8,114 nt of DNA from Desulfotomaculum sp. GTDB taxonomy: Bacteria; Bacillota; Desulfotomaculia; Desulfotomaculales; Ammonificaceae. Shown piece after piece: positions 5,579 to 8,114 of this stretch (the stretch's first letter is position 1; the number at the start of each line of letters is the position of its first letter). Both the position numbers and the translations under genes were made by a program. The notes beneath the pieces are model-generated. The model was not told where the DNA came from. It saw nothing but the letters and a program-made list of their open reading frames with translations, and ran no database searches. The stretch is from contig DTYU01000044.1 of assembly GCA_012961725.1 (NCBI GenBank), forward strand, positions 1 to 8,114. Reading direction: 5' to 3'.

Positions 5579-5818
5579 ATGGCAGGCTTAGTGACGTTGA
5601 ATGCCGTGCCTGTCGGCTCCTCTGCCCTGGTAACCAAGATCAGCGCCGCAGGTATGACCCGCAGGAGGCTTTTGGACCTGGGTCTGGTACCCGGTACACG
5701 CGTGGAAGTGGTCAGGCGGAGCCTCCTGGGCGACCCGGTCGCTTATAACATCCGCGGTGCGTTAGTCGCCCTGCGTAAAGAACAGTCCAGTCAGGTAGTG
5801 GTGTCAAACGGTGAATAA
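5579..5818 (+). CDS. feoA: Ferrous iron transport protein A
   Basis: FeoA is a small cytosolic SH3-like protein that assists FeoB in Fe(II) uptake. The 79 residues show the family pattern: PVGSSALVTKISAAGMTRRRLLDLGLVPGTRVEVVRRS (11-48), then LLGDPVAYNIRGALVALRKEQSSQVVV (49-75), including the LLDLGLVPGT and GDPVAYNIRG signatures. The length is typical for FeoA. The start is set by AGGAGGG (5566-5572), 6 nt before the ATG at 5579. The 3' end overlaps the feoB start by 8 nt, implying translational coupling. Regulation is probably through the promoter and dyad at 5480-5541. Confidence 0.95.
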   Translation: MAGLVTLNAVPVGSSALVTKISAAGMTRRRLLDLGLVPGTRVEVVRRSLLGDPVAYNIRGALVALRKEQSSQVVVSNGE

Positions 5819-8003
5819 AAGCTCGCGGAGAAAAGCAGCGGGTCCAAGTAACCAATTAACCGGGATGTCGGCTGTTAGCGGGACGTATCACCCGCCGGTT
5901 CTCCGGAACCAGCCCATTCTCGCCCTTGCGGGCAATCCCAATACCGGGAAAAGCACTTTGTTCAATGCACTGACCGGTTTGCGCCAGCACACCGGTAACT
6001 GGCCCGGCAAAACGGTTTTGCAGGCGAGGGGCAGTTTGGTTCATGACGGCCGCAAGTACATCGTTGTCGACCTGCCCGGTACCTATTCCCCATTGGCCAA
6101 TTCCGCTGAAGAAGAGGTGGCCCGGGATTTCATCTGTTTCGCAAAGCCGGACGTGACCGTGGTCGTGGTAGACGCCACGTGCCTCGAACGAAACCTGAGC
6201 CTTGTCCTTCAGGTTATGGAAATCACGGAAAAAGTTGTCGTTTGCGTCAACTTAATCGACGAAGCCCGGCGTAGAGGAATCCGCATCGATATTAGACGAC
6301 TGAGTCAAAAGCTGGGCTTGCCCGTGGTCGCCACCGCAGCCCGCACCGGTGAGGGTTTAGGCCAGCTGCTGGATGAAGCGGTTGGCGTGATCCGGGGCAC
6401 TCTCAAGCCAAAACCAAACCGGACAATTTACCATAAAAAGATAGAAGAAGCCGTCTCCTCCTTAGAGCCGGAAGTGCGGGCCTGCTTAAACGGGGAACTG
6501 GACTCCCGCTGGGTGGCGCTGCGGCTGTTGGAAGGGGACGCTTCAATTGTGGAGTTCCTGAAAAGGCTCTCGAGCGAAGCGATGCATCCATTGGAAAGCA
6601 CTGTCATAGGATACCAGCGGTGCGTGGACTCCCTTATGAAACAAGCCAATAAGCTTTCGGGCCACGGGCAAAATGAAGTCAGGGACAGCATTGTCCAAAC
6701 CATTTATGAAGCCGCGGAAAGGATAGCCCGTGGTGTCATTAGCAGAGAAGTCGAACAGAAAACCGACTGGGACCGCAAAATCGACAACATCCTAACCTCG
6801 CCCGTCTGGGGTTTCCCGATTATGTTCGGGTTGTTAGCGGGTGTATTCTGGATAACACTGACCGGCGCCAACTACCCCTCGGCGGTGCTGGCAGACGGAC
6901 TCTTCCGGGTGGAAGCGCGGTTGACGGACCTCTTCACAGCCCTGAATGCACCGGAATGGCTGCACGGCTTTTTAGTGTTAGGGGTCTACCGGTGCGCAGC
7001 CTGGGTGGTAGCGGTAATGCTGCCGCCCATGGCCATCTTCTTTCCCTTGTTTACCCTACTGGAAGACGCAGGCTACTTACCCCGGGTGGCCTTCAACTTA
7101 GACGGCTTTTTTAAGAGAGCCGGCGCCCACGGAAAACAGGCGCTCACCATGAGTATGGGCTTCGGCTGCAACGCCGCCGGCGTCCTTTCTTGCCGCATCA
7201 TTGAATCACCGCGGGAAAGGCTCATCGCCACCCTGACCAACGTTTTTGTACCCTGTAACGGCCGCTTCCCGGCTTTGATCGCCCTGGCCACGATCTTTGC
7301 CGGCGGTGCGGTTACAATTTCTTTGAGCGGGATTGTGGCAACCCTGACCGTGAGCGGCTTGGTGGTTTTCGGTATTGCCGTCACGTTATTCGCCTCCTGG
7401 CTTCTTTCCAGGACACTGCTTCAAGGAATACCATCATCGTTCGTTCTCGAACTGCCGCCTTACAGGAGACCGCAGGTCGGCCAGGTGATAGTCCGTTCGC
7501 TGTTGGACCGGACCATCTTCGTCCTTGGCCGGGCCGTGATAATCGCTGCTCCAGCGGGCGGCCTTATCTGGGTACTGGCCAACACTGCTGTAGGCGATGT
7601 GACGATACTAAGCGTCCTGGCTGGTCAGCTTGACCCCCTCGGCCGGAATATGGGGTTAGACGGCTTCATCCTGTTAGCCTTTATCTTAGGACTGCCGGCC
7701 AATGAAATCGTCCTGCCGGTACTGATCATGAGTTACCTTTCCGGCAGTGCGCTGACAGAGCCTGGCAGCATCGCCTCCCTGCGCCAACTCTTGGTTGAAC
7801 AGCAGGGGTGGACCTGGCTCACCGCCCTATGTACCATGCTCTTTATGCTCTGCCACTGGCCCTGTGGCACCGCGCTTTACACCATCCGCCGGGAACAAAA
7901 CAGTTGGCGCTGGACGCTGTTAGCGGCGCTCATCCCGGCCGCCGTCGGGGTCTTAGTGTGTCTGAGCGTTAATTACGCAGTTCGGGGATTGGGGCTGGTG
8001 TAA
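5811..8003 (+). CDS. feoB: Ferrous iron transporter FeoB
   Basis: FeoB is the inner-membrane Fe(II) transporter with a cytosolic G domain. In 730 residues the order is as follows. An N-terminal extension of about 34 residues comes first. The G domain has G1 GNPNTGKST (41-49), the switch-I region TGNWPGKT (61-68), G3 DLPGTYS (87-93), G4 NLID (147-150) and G5 around ATAARTG (174-180). A helical linker runs to about 325 and a polytopic membrane domain spans about 330-725. The gate motifs are GFGCNAAG (450-457) and VPCNGRFP (480-487). These replace the GCNVPA-type first gate of E. coli FeoB, in a form I know from Clostridia. A HWPCGTALYTIRRE segment (682-695) lies near the C-terminus. The GTG at 5811 overlaps feoA and has only a weak ribosome-binding site, consistent with coupling. 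An ATG at 5865 is possible but also lacks one. No feoC follows. Confidence 0.95.
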   Translation: MNKSSRRKAAGPSNQLTGMSAVSGTYHPPVLRNQPILALAGNPNTGKSTLFNALTGLRQHTGNWPGKTVLQARGSLVHDGRKYIVVDLPGTYSPLANSAEEEVARDFICFAKPDVTVVVVDATCLERNLSLVLQVMEITEKVVVCVNLIDEARRRGIRIDIRRLSQKLGLPVVATAARTGEGLGQLLDEAVGVIRGTLKPKPNRTIYHKKIEEAVSSLEPEVRACLNGELDSRWVALRLLEGDASIVEFLKRLSSEAMHPLESTVIGYQRCVDSLMKQANKLSGHGQNEVRDSIVQTIYEAAERIARGVISREVEQKTDWDRKIDNILTSPVWGFPIMFGLLAGVFWITLTGANYPSAVLADGLFRVEARLTDLFTALNAPEWLHGFLVLGVYRCAAWVVAVMLPPMAIFFPLFTLLEDAGYLPRVAFNLDGFFKRAGAHGKQALTMSMGFGCNAAGVLSCRIIESPRERLIATLTNVFVPCNGRFPALIALATIFAGGAVTISLSGIVATLTVSGLVVFGIAVTLFASWLLSRTLLQGIPSSFVLELPPYRRPQVGQVIVRSLLDRTIFVLGRAVIIAAPAGGLIWVLANTAVGDVTILSVLAGQLDPLGRNMGLDGFILLAFILGLPANEIVLPVLIMSYLSGSALTEPGSIASLRQLLVEQQGWTWLTALCTMLFMLCHWPCGTALYTIRREQNSWRWTLLAALIPAAVGVLVCLSVNYAVRGLGLV

Positions 8004-8027
8004 ACCAATATCATCTTTAAGCCAAAA

Positions 8028-8114
8028 TTATCTCCATTTCTCTAAGTACTCATAGGTCTGCGGCACTCCGATCACCAGGCCGGTCAGGCGTATCGGGTGT
8101 ATCGTCATGCTTGC
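8028..8114 (-). CDS. C-terminal end of an unidentified protein (cut by right edge)
   Basis: The minus strand is open from the window edge to a TAA at 8028-8030, giving 28 codons that end in IRLTGLVIGVPQTYEYLEKWR. The varied, non-repetitive composition looks like a genuine protein C-terminus, but I cannot assign a family. It converges on feoB with only 24 nt between the two stops and no visible terminator. Convergent read-through or a terminator inside either gene end is possible. A short frame beginning at the internal ATG (8106-8108) is less likely. Confidence 0.55.
   Translation of the reverse strand, partial: ASMTIHPIRLTGLVIGVPQTYEYLEKWR

Overview
The window looks like chromosomal DNA from a Gram-positive, anaerobic, probably sulfate-reducing member of the Clostridia (Desulfotomaculum/Pelotomaculum/Desulforudis-like). 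This is inferred from four things. The RpoB N-terminus resembles the Bacillus/Clostridia form. Strong AGGAGG ribosome-binding sites and TTGACA-type promoters are present. A dissimilatory-type ATP sulfurylase is followed by a small charged companion gene. FeoB carries gate motifs of the kind common in Clostridia. No species can be named from the sequence alone.

Layout, left to right. (1) 1-865, minus: the 5' part of rpoB, cut by the window edge, with a roughly 180-nt leader and a good promoter at 1053-1081. (2) 1318-1404, minus: tRNA-Leu(UAA) with encoded CCA, its own promoter and a probable terminator. (3) 1502-3297, minus: a two-gene operon, sat then a 118-codon gene of unknown function, closed by a clear terminator. 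The aprBA genes that often follow sat in sulfate reducers are absent. (4) 3298-3630: a gene-poor spacer holding sat upstream DNA and an unassigned open frame. (5) 3631-4710, minus: a YchF-like P-loop ATPase/GTPase with a C-terminal TGS/DUF933 domain. (6) 4711-4978: a divergent intergenic region with two inverted repeats. (7) 4979-8003, plus: an iron-uptake cluster of a DtxR/MntR-type regulator, then feoA and feoB, which overlap by 8 nt. A promoter with an overlapping or adjacent dyad lies just before feoA. (8) 8028-8114, minus: the C-terminal end of an unidentified protein converging on feoB.

How the genes relate. Sat activates sulfate to APS at the cost of ATP, the entry step of sulfate respiration. 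That pathway is rich in iron-sulfur enzymes, so a nearby Fe(II) importer under a metal-sensing repressor is physiologically sensible, though adjacency alone does not prove linkage. The most notable points are a sat/small-gene pair separated from apr, an rpoB without rplL directly upstream, and a DtxR/MntR-like regulator with Asn at the position of a metal-ligand His. I found no clear mobile element, CRISPR array or novel multi-gene system.
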